Shown here piece after piece: positions 25,222 through 33,142 of a stretch of 64,000 bases of DNA (positions within the stretch are counted from its first letter, which is position 1; the number at the start of each line of letters is the position of its first letter). The notes beneath the pieces were generated by a model, which saw only the letters and a program-made list of their open reading frames with translations, ran no database searches and was not told where the DNA came from. Both the position numbers and the translations under genes were made by a program. The stretch covers positions 1 through 64,000 of the forward strand of contig NZ_JARZHG010000046.1 of NCBI RefSeq assembly GCF_029946505.1. Direction: 5' to 3'. This stretch comes from Polyangium sp. y55x31. GTDB taxonomy: Bacteria > Myxococcota_A > Polyangia > Polyangiales > Polyangiaceae.

Positions 25222-26149
25222 GCTGCTCGTCGCCTGGATGGTCGTAATCGCGGTGATCGTCGTGGCCGCGTATCTCGGTCTCTTTGCGTCGCAAGCGCCC
25301 GCAGCAAGAAATGGAGACCATCGAATTGAGGCCGAAAAGGTGCACGCGACGATGCCCAGCGCTCAAGACCAGGGTGTCGCCCTCGTCCGCCAAGTCATCG
25401 AGAAAGTGAAGGCCCATGATCTCAGCGTGCTCGATCCCGAATTACCCACGAGCAAGCGTCGCCCAAGACCATTGTCGCGTGAGGTGATTGCCAAGCTGCG
25501 TCTTCCGGGCAATCGACCCGTATCTCCATCGCTTGCAGAGTGGCTCGCGTTCGACGCAAGCTTCCTCGGGTGGTTCGCGGACCTCGACCACCCTGTCTTG
25601 CAGGAGATGAATGTGGGAGCCGGGGCACTCGCGGCATTCAGAGGCAGCTACACCGAGCATGCCGCCTACTTCAACGGTCTCACCAAAGGAGCGCTCCCCA
25701 GTCTTTGCTTGCCCTTGCCCTTCGGCGATCAGTCACGCCGGCTCCTGTACTTTTCTGCGCCAGACGCGCTCGGCGAGTACCCCGTGCTGGTCATCGATGT
25801 TGATGACCAACCCTACGTTGCCCTGGAGTATCCCGGGATTGATGTGTACCTCGCCGCGCACGCCGGGATCATCGCTCCTCCCGAGGGCGTGGACGATCCC
25901 CGCTTCCGGCAGCGAATGACGCATCACCTCCGGAATACGCTTGGCCGTGATGTTCTGACGCTGGGCGACGAAGGTTTCCCAGTGGACCCCGCGAAGGTGC
26001 CGCCAGTGCCCTCGCTTCCCGCGCCCGGAGAGCCGGTTCCGAAGGGCTATCGCGTACGTGAGGCGATCAATCCCTTCACCAAGGAGCGGGTACGAATGCT
26101 GTTGCCGATCGACGAGCGTTACGAAGACGACGGGGGCGCCGGGCCGTGA
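25205..26149 (+). CDS. Membrane-anchored protein of the type VI cargo operon
   Basis: The 314-residue protein starts 17 bases inside the end of the immunity gene. Residues 8-29 form one hydrophobic helix (LLVAWMVVIAVIVVAAYLGL); the rest is soluble and probably periplasmic. It contains LVIDVDDQPYVALEYPGIDV, which resembles the core of SUKH/Smi1-like immunity folds, but the match is weak. It may be a second immunity factor placed at the membrane, or an adaptor. The next gene overlaps it by 4 bases. Confidence 0.6.
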   Translation: MTRARRLLVAWMVVIAVIVVAAYLGLFASQAPAARNGDHRIEAEKVHATMPSAQDQGVALVRQVIEKVKAHDLSVLDPELPTSKRRPRPLSREVIAKLRLPGNRPVSPSLAEWLAFDASFLGWFADLDHPVLQEMNVGAGALAAFRGSYTEHAAYFNGLTKGALPSLCLPLPFGDQSRRLLYFSAPDALGEYPVLVIDVDDQPYVALEYPGIDVYLAAHAGIIAPPEGVDDPRFRQRMTHHLRNTLGRDVLTLGDEGFPVDPAKVPPVPSLPAPGEPVPKGYRVREAINPFTKERVRMLLPIDERYEDDGGAGP

Positions 26150-27099
26150 CCATCCAAAACGAGACCCCATACCCGTACGTCGCCGCCATTCTCCCCGACT
26201 TCGATGGCCGAAAAGCCTTTGTCCTCCTCGTCAAAGCCACCCTTCGCCTCACCACGCACGCCCTCACCCCCGCGCAAGAACCCATCCGCCGCGCGGACGT
26301 CTTCTTCCCCTCGGGCGCCCTCTGTTACCCCTGCGATCTCTCCCTCGACCACCCCGGCACCGACGTCATCGTCCACGGCACCGCGCACGCGCCCCACGGT
26401 CTCCCGCATGCGACGTTCACCGCATCGATCACGGTCGCCGACATCGGCTCTCGGATCCGCGTGACAGGCCCGCGCTTTTTTCGCCGGACGAGGACCGGGT
26501 TTGTCGTAACGGAACCCGACCGCGTCGGATCCGTCGCGCTCCTGCACGAGAACGCCTTCGGTGGCGCTCGATGCTCCGAAAACCCGATAGGCAAAGGCTC
26601 GTTCGCTCCCGGCGAACCTCCCGACGGCCAGCCCCTTCCGCTGCTCGAGGACGCCGACGCGCCAGCCGTCAACTCGCCGGGCGACCAACCACCCCCGCCC
26701 GCGTTCGGCGCGATCGCGCCGCACTGGACCCCTCGCAGCGCCTACGCCGGCACCTACGACGATGCCTGGCGCCGAACCCGCGCCCCGCTCGCGCCCTGGG
26801 ACCTCGATCGCCGCTTCTTCTGCGCTGCCCCGCCGCGCCTTTGCACCGCGCGTCCCCTTGTGGGCGGCGAGCCCATCGAGCTCCACGCACTCTCGCCCTA
26901 CGGCCCGCTCTTCTCCCGCGTCCCCCGCCTCCCGCTCCGCATCCTCGTCGACGGCGCCTCCCACCGCCCGCAGCTCGACCGCCTCGTCCTGGAGCCCGAC
27001 GCGGACCGCTGCATCCTCACCTACCGCCTGGCGCTGCCCGCGCAGCCGAGGCGTACACGCATCGTCGAGAAGCGCCTCCTACCGAAGAATGCTGCATGA
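26146..27099 (+). CDS. DUF2169-domain type VI accessory protein
   Basis: The 317-residue protein begins at a GTG overlapping the previous stop (GTGA). It has the DUF2169 pattern: an early AFVLLVKATLRL strand, DVFFPSGALCYPCDLSLDHP, DVIVHGTAHAPHG, HENAFGGARCSENPIGKG, and a late YAGTYDDAWRRTRAPLAPWD. DUF2169 proteins occur beside VgrG and PAAR genes and are thought to act as adaptors or chaperones for loading effectors. It overlaps the next gene by 4 bases (ATGA). Confidence 0.85.
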   Translation: MTIQNETPYPYVAAILPDFDGRKAFVLLVKATLRLTTHALTPAQEPIRRADVFFPSGALCYPCDLSLDHPGTDVIVHGTAHAPHGLPHATFTASITVADIGSRIRVTGPRFFRRTRTGFVVTEPDRVGSVALLHENAFGGARCSENPIGKGSFAPGEPPDGQPLPLLEDADAPAVNSPGDQPPPPAFGAIAPHWTPRSAYAGTYDDAWRRTRAPLAPWDLDRRFFCAAPPRLCTARPLVGGEPIELHALSPYGPLFSRVPRLPLRILVDGASHRPQLDRLVLEPDADRCILTYRLALPAQPRRTRIVEKRLLPKNAA

Positions 27100-28109
27100 A
27101 CGAGCCTGCCCTTCACATCGCCGCAGCCGGCGTTACAACCGCCGCGGGTTCCCGGCTCGCCGCGGTCGTCGACGCCGTACGCGAGGACCGTCGCTGCGCC
27201 GAGCCCACCTACCTCGTAGGGCGCGACGGCCGCAATCTCGTCGTCGCTCCCGTCTTGCCCATCCGCGGCGATCACGGCCCTGGTCGCGCGATTACGCTCG
27301 TCGACGCCGCGCTCCGCGAATGCCTGAACGAGGACAAACCTCCCTCGGGCGCGACGTTGCTCGTCCTATGCGCCTCGCGGCCCGACTTCGCACCAAGCTG
27401 GAAAGGAATGGGGCGCGGCGTCCGGAGCTTGCTGCACGAGCAGTACGAAATTTTCGTCCCGGATCCGCTCCTCATCATCTTTACGGACGGCAACGCGGCT
27501 GGGCTTCGCGCCCTTGCGCGCGTTCGAGAGGCGTTTCTCTCGGGTGAAGCGCGCGAAGCGCTCGTCGTCGGCGTGCAAAGCGATTGCGCTCCCGAGACGC
27601 TGTCGGTGCTCGACTTGTTTGGGATGAGCGCGTCGTCCCGCTTTCCGGATGGATACTTGCCGAGCGAGTCGGCGGCCGTCGTCCATGTGCGCCCCCGGCC
27701 GGCTGGGCCACGCATTGCCGGCTTTTCCTTCACGTCTGCGCCGAGCATCGACTTCGAGAAGGACGTGGATGCCGAGATGGCGCATCCCGAGAGCCTCGTC
27801 ACAACCATTGAGGACGCCTTGGCCCAATGGCGGGGTGATCGACGGACGATCACGGAGGTCCTCTGCGATCTGAACGGCGCGGAATGGCGTGCCAAGGAAT
27901 GGGCGCTCGCGTCGACCCGCGCCTTCTGGCAAGCCGGCGCAAACCCGTCCCTCATGGCGCCAGCGCGTACGCTCGGCGAGCAGCACGCCGCGACGATCCC
28001 TCTGCTGCTTGCCCTCGCCGTGCAGGCGGTCAACACGTCCCAAACCCCTCGCCTGGTCATGGCCAGCGACGCCGATGGGTTCCGCGGCGCGGCCATCATC
28101 GAACCATGA
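27096..28109 (+). CDS. Thiolase-fold (ketosynthase-like) protein of the type VI cargo operon
   Basis: The 337-residue protein resembles the N-terminal half of beta-ketoacyl synthases (LHIAAAGVTTAAGSRLAAVV, later ARVREAFLSGEAREALVVGV and GYLPSESAAVVHV). No Cys-His-His active site is visible, so condensation activity is unlikely. Inactive thiolase-fold proteins of this sort recur next to DUF2169 and DUF4150 genes in Proteobacteria and Myxococcota; their role is unknown. ATGA overlap with both neighbours supports membership of the operon. Confidence 0.65.
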   Translation: MNEPALHIAAAGVTTAAGSRLAAVVDAVREDRRCAEPTYLVGRDGRNLVVAPVLPIRGDHGPGRAITLVDAALRECLNEDKPPSGATLLVLCASRPDFAPSWKGMGRGVRSLLHEQYEIFVPDPLLIIFTDGNAAGLRALARVREAFLSGEAREALVVGVQSDCAPETLSVLDLFGMSASSRFPDGYLPSESAAVVHVRPRPAGPRIAGFSFTSAPSIDFEKDVDAEMAHPESLVTTIEDALAQWRGDRRTITEVLCDLNGAEWRAKEWALASTRAFWQAGANPSLMAPARTLGEQHAATIPLLLALAVQAVNTSQTPRLVMASDADGFRGAAIIEP

Positions 28110-28891
28110 ATGAAACCATGGATCCGAACGAGATGCAGATCGAGCTTTACGCCCGTCCGGGCACCCATCCGCGTACTCTTCTGATCTCGGCCGTCACGAA
28201 TCGAGAGGACTTGTCAACCGCAGAGCCATTACCGGAGGAGTACGTTCCTCACGTCGAAGTGGAAGGCATGCTGGCTCGTTATGCCGCCGCGGCGACGATG
28301 GGATGCTTTGGTGGCACTGGCTCCGCGAGCATCACGCAGAGGGAGCGTAGGACTGAAGGAACAACCACGGTCGAACGACTCATCCTCTCGTTGCCCGCGC
28401 TGCCTCTGGAAGCCCTCGCGCCGCTCCTCTGGAAGGCCCGTTTCCCCGCATTCTTGGACCGCCCCCTCAGGTCGTTCGTCGTGACGGAGCAAGGTGCGGA
28501 GTCGATGGCCGCGGTGGACATCGACGCCCTCGCGCTGCTTCCCGAGCCGACGCTCCGCTTTACGGTGGCGTTGCCCGAAGACTTGAACGAGGAGTTGAAG
28601 GACGGTCGAGTTCTCGTGACGTTCGTAGAGGCAGTCCGCGAAGACACGCTCGCGCGTACACGTGATGCCTTCGAGGCGTGGGGAGGCTTGCTCGTCGGCG
28701 GCTTCCCAGGGCCCCACGAGGAGCTTCCTTCTGCTGGGTTCGTGACGGATGTGCAGCGACACCTTCCCACGGAGGTCGTTGCGTCGCTCGAGTTCGTGTC
28801 TGCGTCGAGGCCGGCGTGGGATGCACTTCTTCGAACTCTTGATAGGATTAACCGCGATCTTCAGCCCATCGTCAAGGTCGAGGTTTACTGA
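28106..28891 (+). CDS. Last gene of the type VI cargo operon, unknown function
   Basis: The 261-residue soluble protein starts on an ATGA overlap with the ketosynthase-like gene. No signal, membrane segment or known motif is seen. Hydrophobic strands alternate with acidic helices (VTEQGAESMAAVDIDALALL, RDAFEAWGGLLVGGFPGP). Its position suggests a role in effector loading or immunity. The gene is followed by a 73-base gap and then convergent genes. Confidence 0.6.
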   Translation: MNETMDPNEMQIELYARPGTHPRTLLISAVTNREDLSTAEPLPEEYVPHVEVEGMLARYAAAATMGCFGGTGSASITQRERRTEGTTTVERLILSLPALPLEALAPLLWKARFPAFLDRPLRSFVVTEQGAESMAAVDIDALALLPEPTLRFTVALPEDLNEELKDGRVLVTFVEAVREDTLARTRDAFEAWGGLLVGGFPGPHEELPSAGFVTDVQRHLPTEVVASLEFVSASRPAWDALLRTLDRINRDLQPIVKVEVY

Positions 28892-28964
28892 AAGGCCGAT
28901 CATGCTGCGACCGGCGCCCACCCTCGGCGAACATCTGGCCTGCGCTTAGGTCGAGTGACGACAG

Positions 28965-29372
28965 TCAATCAGTTGCGTCGTTATGCTCCTGCCCGTGTCG
29001 ACGCTCCTCGATAATCTCGAGTCTGCGAGCGTGCATCCGATCGTAAATCTGTAAAGCGAGCTGGGGTGTGGCTTCTTTTCCAAAGACGTCAAGCGCCGCT
29101 ACCCAGGCCACGTCGAGTGTGTCCGTAACGTAGGTCATTGCCTCGATGATGTGCTCCGGCTTCCCCAACGCTTTGTCCAGAAGCGTTACCTTTGCATCGA
29201 AACTTTGCCGAGCGCGCTTCGGGTTCGAGGCGGATGCCTTCTCCCAAGCTTCGACTGCCTCCTCCAAGGCGTCTGACAAGCCGAGTCCGTTCTCGGTAGC
29301 CATGGTGGCCAGCTTCCGGTGCGGACCGGGTTTCACTTTCATCGTCACCAGCTTCTGAGGTTCGTTTGTCAT
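28965..29372 (-). CDS. Small protein with RHH-like N-terminus
   Basis: The 135-residue protein starts at an ATG that lies at the edge of an AT-rich repeat. Residues 8-45 have a strand then two helices (KLVTMKVKPGPHRKLATMAT, LSDALEEAVEAWEKA), as in RHH regulators. The C-terminal part is helical and charged. It may repress itself through the paired repeats just upstream. No toxin partner is adjacent. The lower GC of its promoter contrasts with its neighbours. Confidence 0.5.
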   Translation of the reverse strand: MTNEPQKLVTMKVKPGPHRKLATMATENGLGLSDALEEAVEAWEKASASNPKRARQSFDAKVTLLDKALGKPEHIIEAMTYVTDTLDVAWVAALDVFGKEATPQLALQIYDRMHARRLEIIEERRHGQEHNDATD

Positions 29373-29408
29373 ACTAAATTGACTACACGTGGTACTAAAT
29401 TTAGTCAA
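29372..29408 (-). promoter_or_regulatory. Paired AT-rich repeats at the promoter of the small RHH-like gene
   Basis: TACTAAATT occurs at 29372-29380 and 29393-29401, a 21-bp period (two helical turns). On the minus strand TTGACT (29408-29403) could be a -35 element 17 bases from TAGTCA. The placement suggests an operator over the promoter and start codon. Confidence 0.5.
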
Positions 29409-29479
29409 CACAGAAGTGTCGCTCGGCGGGTCGACAAGCGATCCGCCGAACATTGTGCCAGCTTGTACGTGTCGCTGAC

Positions 29480-30652
29480 TTACGGCGCCAACGCCGATCG
29501 CGCCACGAACCGCGCGATCGCCATCGCCCGGAGCACGAGGGGCCGTCGATCCGACGCCGCGAGGTCCTGCGCCAGGTCAACCTCCGCGACCATCCTCACC
29601 TGAAACCGCTCCGCCAGCGGCAAGAGCGGTCCGAGCGCCGCGGGCAGATAAACGAGCGTCGGCCCTTCCTCGGCGCCCGTGAGCAGCTCGGCGCGGAGCC
29701 ACGGCCTGCCGAAGACGTCCTGCTTCTGGTACTTCCTCTGCGCCACGAGCGCGCGTTCCACCTCCGCATCGAGGAACGCCTGCGTCGGGCCCCGCTTGCA
29801 CTTCGCCACTAGCTCGCGCACGTGCGAGAGCAGCGCCTTCGCGATCCCCTCGGCCCCCTCGAGCGCCGGATCGTCGAGCGCCCCGCGCGCCGCCGCCAGC
29901 GAGGCCGAGAGCGCTGCATCGTGCGTCACCAGCGGCGTCGCCGCGGCGATCATCGCGCGGACGCGCTCCCGCGGGTCGAAACACATCGTGAGCTCGCCCG
30001 CGACGACGACCACGGGCGGCGACAGCTCCCCGTGCTCGCCGAGTGCGCGCTCCACGACGCCGACGAGCGCGGACGAGGGGGCTGGCCGTGCACCTGAAAG
30101 GACCGCGATGACGTCGCGCTCCTCGCGCGCGCGTTCGTCGCGGATGGGGTCCACGTGCCGCGGCTCGGCCGATGGGGGCGGAGTAGGCGGGTCGCAGAGC
30201 TCCTCCCAGTCGGTCATCGCCCGAATACGCTTCACGACGGCCGGTTCGAACCAGAGCAGCCGTAGAATGGGGACTCCGGCTCGTGCACGCACGGCGCGCG
30301 TCGCCTTCCGCGTCGGCTTGGGTTTCGCCGGTGCCTCGGCGACAGCTTCTTCATCCGCCCCCGCGGCGTTCATCGCATCGAGCAGGTTCGGAGGCTTCTC
30401 GGAGGTGCGGTTGTTCGGCGGGATCGCGGGCGCAGAGGCCGCGGCGACCGGGATGGCCCCTTCGAGTACGCCGGGGCGCGGCGGCTGAAAGGGGAGACCG
30501 GCCATCGAGGGTGGCTTCGCGGTACGGCGCGATGAGCTTGTCGCCTTGAAGGGCAGCGCCGTGCGCAGGGAGGCCCTGTGCGACGGCGCCACCGTCTCGC
30601 GGCTCGGCGCTGGTGCCGCTTCGGTGTCGGGGTCATCGACGGAAGCTGTCAT
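29480..30652 (-). CDS. DUF2169-associated C-terminal-type protein, type VI linked
   Basis: About 390 residues from the ATG at 30652. The N-terminal 120 residues are Pro/Ala/Arg-rich and disordered. The C-terminal part resembles the extra domain found at the end of long myxobacterial DUF2169 proteins: LLWFEPAVVKRIRAMTDWEE, FLDAEVERALVAQRKYQKQD, VFGRPWLRAELLTGAEEGP and LPLAERFQVRMVAEVDLAQD. It probably works with the plus-strand DUF2169 protein. A longer frame reaches 30781 inside an octad site, but its first 43 residues are not protein-like. Confidence 0.6.
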   Translation of the reverse strand: MTASVDDPDTEAAPAPSRETVAPSHRASLRTALPFKATSSSRRTAKPPSMAGLPFQPPRPGVLEGAIPVAAASAPAIPPNNRTSEKPPNLLDAMNAAGADEEAVAEAPAKPKPTRKATRAVRARAGVPILRLLWFEPAVVKRIRAMTDWEELCDPPTPPPSAEPRHVDPIRDERAREERDVIAVLSGARPAPSSALVGVVERALGEHGELSPPVVVVAGELTMCFDPRERVRAMIAAATPLVTHDAALSASLAAARGALDDPALEGAEGIAKALLSHVRELVAKCKRGPTQAFLDAEVERALVAQRKYQKQDVFGRPWLRAELLTGAEEGPTLVYLPAALGPLLPLAERFQVRMVAEVDLAQDLAASDRRPLVLRAMAIARFVARSALAP

Positions 30653-30758
30653 GGCACGAGCATCGTAAGGGCAGGAACCCGGTTCGAGGTCATCTCCGAA
30701 GACGAGCGAGTTGCTTTCTAGCTCGGACGGCCGGGCTCTCGCGGTGGTCGCACGACGC

Positions 30759-30788
30759 CGTCCAAACGTCCGGATGTACACCCGTACA
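30759..30788. repeat. Octad site 22, the rightmost copy
   Basis: Cores GTCC, GTCC, GTAC and GTAC at 30760, 30768, 30776 and 30784. It sits between the divergent DUF2169-associated and SprT-like genes. No copy was seen between 31 and 64 kb. Confidence 0.8.
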
Positions 30789-30915
30789 TGGCAAGCGGTC
30801 GCGCTAGCTCAAGCGCATATCAAGACCGGAAGACCTGGGTAATCGATAGACCTAACGCTCCTTCGGTCTTCCTCTCTCTTGACCCACAGATCGACGGATC
30901 TACCTTTGGGTTCGT

Positions 30916-31788
30916 ATGACAGAACACGATTCCAAACGAGCGGGAGGGGTCCTCGGTCCGCAACAAAAGGTCCTTCTGTTGCGCCGGGGCGCCGCCGAGG
31001 GCGTCCCCCGCATCGACCCCCGCACCCCCGCTCGCGCCCTCGCCGCGCTCGTGGAGCAGGAGGGACAAGAGGCCCCGAAGGCGGTCTACCGAGCCTTCGA
31101 GGAGTACAACCGGGCGCATTTCGACGGCCGCCTCGGGCAGTCGATGCTCCTGATCACGCAGCCCGCTTCCCCGCGCACCCTCGGCGATTACGTGCCGCGG
31201 GACGCGCACGGAATCCCGAGTCGTATCCGGATCGCGCCGAAGTGCGAAACCATCTGCCTGGCGTACGTTCTCGACGTCGTGCTGCACGAAATGGTGCATG
31301 CCTGGCAGCACGAAGTTCTCGACAACCTCGAACAGGGATACGAGGGGCATGGTCCTCGGTTTGCGGAGAAGTGCAACGAGATCGGAGCGAAGTTCGGCCT
31401 TGCTGAGGTCGCGCCAAAGGGGCGAAGGGGCAAGGCGAAGGCTGCCCACTGGCCGATGTGCGTGCGGCCCGAGGGGTTTTACGGTCCTAACGATCCTCGG
31501 AAGCAATGCGCCGACGAGGAGGAGCAGGACGCCGCGGGGCGAGCGAAGCCGGAAGCGGGTTCAGCCATCGAGATGACCTCGGTGCTCGTCGAGGGGCTCG
31601 ATAGGTGGGACCTCGCGTTTTTCCGCGTCGTTGCCGGTGCGAAGGGGCTGCCCGTGGCCGACGTGCTGCGCGAGCTGGCGATCGGGGAAGCTCGAAGGAT
31701 GGCGCAGACCGGATCGACGCCGGTGGGGGCCGCGCTCGCCGCATACGGAAAATTGCGAGCCGCCGCGGCGGGGAAGGAGGACACGTGA
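30916..31788 (+). CDS. SprT-like zinc metalloprotease-domain protein
   Basis: The 290-residue protein has the SprT-like motif HEMVHAWQHE (near residue 125) and the downstream HGPRF that supplies the third ligand region. These match the HExxH...H zinc site of SprT/SPRTN proteins, which in eukaryotes cut DNA-crosslinked proteins. Bacterial SprT-like genes are frequent in phages and mobile elements. The C-terminal part after the domain (about 185-290) is of unknown function. It overlaps the next gene by 4 bases (GTGA). Confidence 0.78.
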   Translation: MTEHDSKRAGGVLGPQQKVLLLRRGAAEGVPRIDPRTPARALAALVEQEGQEAPKAVYRAFEEYNRAHFDGRLGQSMLLITQPASPRTLGDYVPRDAHGIPSRIRIAPKCETICLAYVLDVVLHEMVHAWQHEVLDNLEQGYEGHGPRFAEKCNEIGAKFGLAEVAPKGRRGKAKAAHWPMCVRPEGFYGPNDPRKQCADEEEQDAAGRAKPEAGSAIEMTSVLVEGLDRWDLAFFRVVAGAKGLPVADVLRELAIGEARRMAQTGSTPVGAALAAYGKLRAAAAGKEDT

Positions 31789-32042
31789 GCGATCAATGGC
31801 ATATCGCCGCGTGCGAATCTGGAAGCGCCATCATTCGCGACCAGAACGGCCTGTTCGTTGCCGAGGTGGTTGCCGCCGATGCCGAACTGGTTGCCGCAGC
31901 ACCGGCCCTGCTCGCCTTCCTCGCGAACTTGCTCGATGACCCGCTGGCCGCGATCCTCGATGATCTCTCCGAGCCAGAAGCGCTCGTCGCCCGCTTGAAG
32001 GGTCTCAACCGGGACGCGGAGGCGGCCGTGGAGGCCACGTGA
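31785..32042 (+). CDS. Small phage-type hypothetical protein
   Basis: The 85-residue protein starts at a GTG overlapping the SprT-like stop. It has the pattern common in small phage proteins, with an early Gly-rich strand (AIIRDQNGLFVAEV) and the helix DAELVAAAPALLAFLANLL. Function unknown. Its ATG-TGA style coupling to genes on both sides indicates one operon of accessory genes. Confidence 0.6.
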   Translation: MSDQWHIAACESGSAIIRDQNGLFVAEVVAADAELVAAAPALLAFLANLLDDPLAAILDDLSEPEALVARLKGLNRDAEAAVEAT

Positions 32043-33142
32043 GAACCGTGTTCCTCGTGGGGTGCGCCGACACAAAGGCGGATACGGCACAGCCGGCGCG
32101 CACGCTCTACCGCTCCGGCCTGTTCCGCGACGCTTTGCAATACGCCGAGCTGCGACAGGGCGGCAGAGACGTGTTCATCTTGTCTGCCAAACACGGCGCC
32201 ATCGAGCCCTCGACGGTTATCGAACCGTACGACCTCGTAATCAAGAGCCTGTCCGATGAGCAACGCCTCGAATGGGCGCGGTCCGTCATCGCGAACCTAC
32301 GCGCCCGCTGGCCAGGGGAGGAGCTGCTCCTCGTTGTGCTTGCCGGGAAAGCGTATGCGGACGTGCTGGTGCGAGCCCGTCGTGGTTTGCGACCGCTCGT
32401 CGCGCTGGAAACCCCGTTGGATGGGAAGGGGTTGGGCCATCGCCGGAGTTGGTTCCGTCAGGATCTCGCGGCCCGTGGTATCGAGTGGACCATCGTACGA
32501 CTGGGGCCGCGACGCCCCCGCGAGGGTGCGGCGTCGCCTCCTGCGGTCTCTCTGGCCCCTCCAAACGCCCTACCGCACGAGCCACAGACCCCCGACCGGT
32601 CCGAAACAAACCGGACAGAGAGCGAGCGACCAGCCCCCAGGCAGCCACGGCTTCCCAGGAGCGAACTCGTGCGGCAGAATGCCGCCCGCCTCGATGCGTT
32701 GGCGGCGGCTGGCCTTTGCATTTGGTGCAAGAGGAATCCGCGGGCTGAGGGGCGGTCGACGTGCCTCAATTGCAAGAACGGCAACGAGATGGTCGAGAAG
32801 AACGTTCGCGAGGAAAACCGGAAGCTGCGCGAGGCCCTCGTCTCCGCGCGGGCCGAGCTTGGTGCCGTCCGCCAAGACTTGGCGAAACTGCGGCGCGCTG
32901 CAGCCGACGTGGTCGCGGAGTGGCACGAGGATCCTCTAGGATCGGTCCACGTTGGTTTCGTCGAATACACACCCCATCGACGCGCGCAGCTCAGGGCGCC
33001 ACCGCGACGCGCGCGGCATCGAGGGCGCCGAGCATTCGTCGCAGCGCGAGGGCGAGCTCGCCGTCCTCGTCGTGACGTGCAAGGAGCGCCTCGAGCATCC
33101 TCCGCGTCGCTGCGGGATCCGCGTCGACTTGTCGGGCGATGA
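32039..33142 (+). CDS. DUF6884-like protein with C-terminal zinc finger, 3' end read into antisense
   Basis: Up to 367 residues. The first 160 residues match the DUF6884 pattern: VFLVGCADTKAD, ARTLYRSGLFRDALQYAE, VFILSAKHGAIEP and VIEPYDLVIKSL. A zinc finger follows near residue 230 (CIWCKRNPRAEGRSTCLNC), then a coiled coil (about 250-300). After about residue 318 the frame is the antisense of the HEAT-repeat gene (whose stop is at 32991) and is Arg-rich and random. The natural C-terminus is probably lost, so this may mark a junction. DUF6884 proteins are common in mobile elements; their role is not established. Confidence 0.65.
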   Translation: MRTVFLVGCADTKADTAQPARTLYRSGLFRDALQYAELRQGGRDVFILSAKHGAIEPSTVIEPYDLVIKSLSDEQRLEWARSVIANLRARWPGEELLLVVLAGKAYADVLVRARRGLRPLVALETPLDGKGLGHRRSWFRQDLAARGIEWTIVRLGPRRPREGAASPPAVSLAPPNALPHEPQTPDRSETNRTESERPAPRQPRLPRSELVRQNAARLDALAAAGLCIWCKRNPRAEGRSTCLNCKNGNEMVEKNVREENRKLREALVSARAELGAVRQDLAKLRRAAADVVAEWHEDPLGSVHVGFVEYTPHRRAQLRAPPRRARHRGRRAFVAARGRARRPRRDVQGAPRASSASLRDPRRLVGR

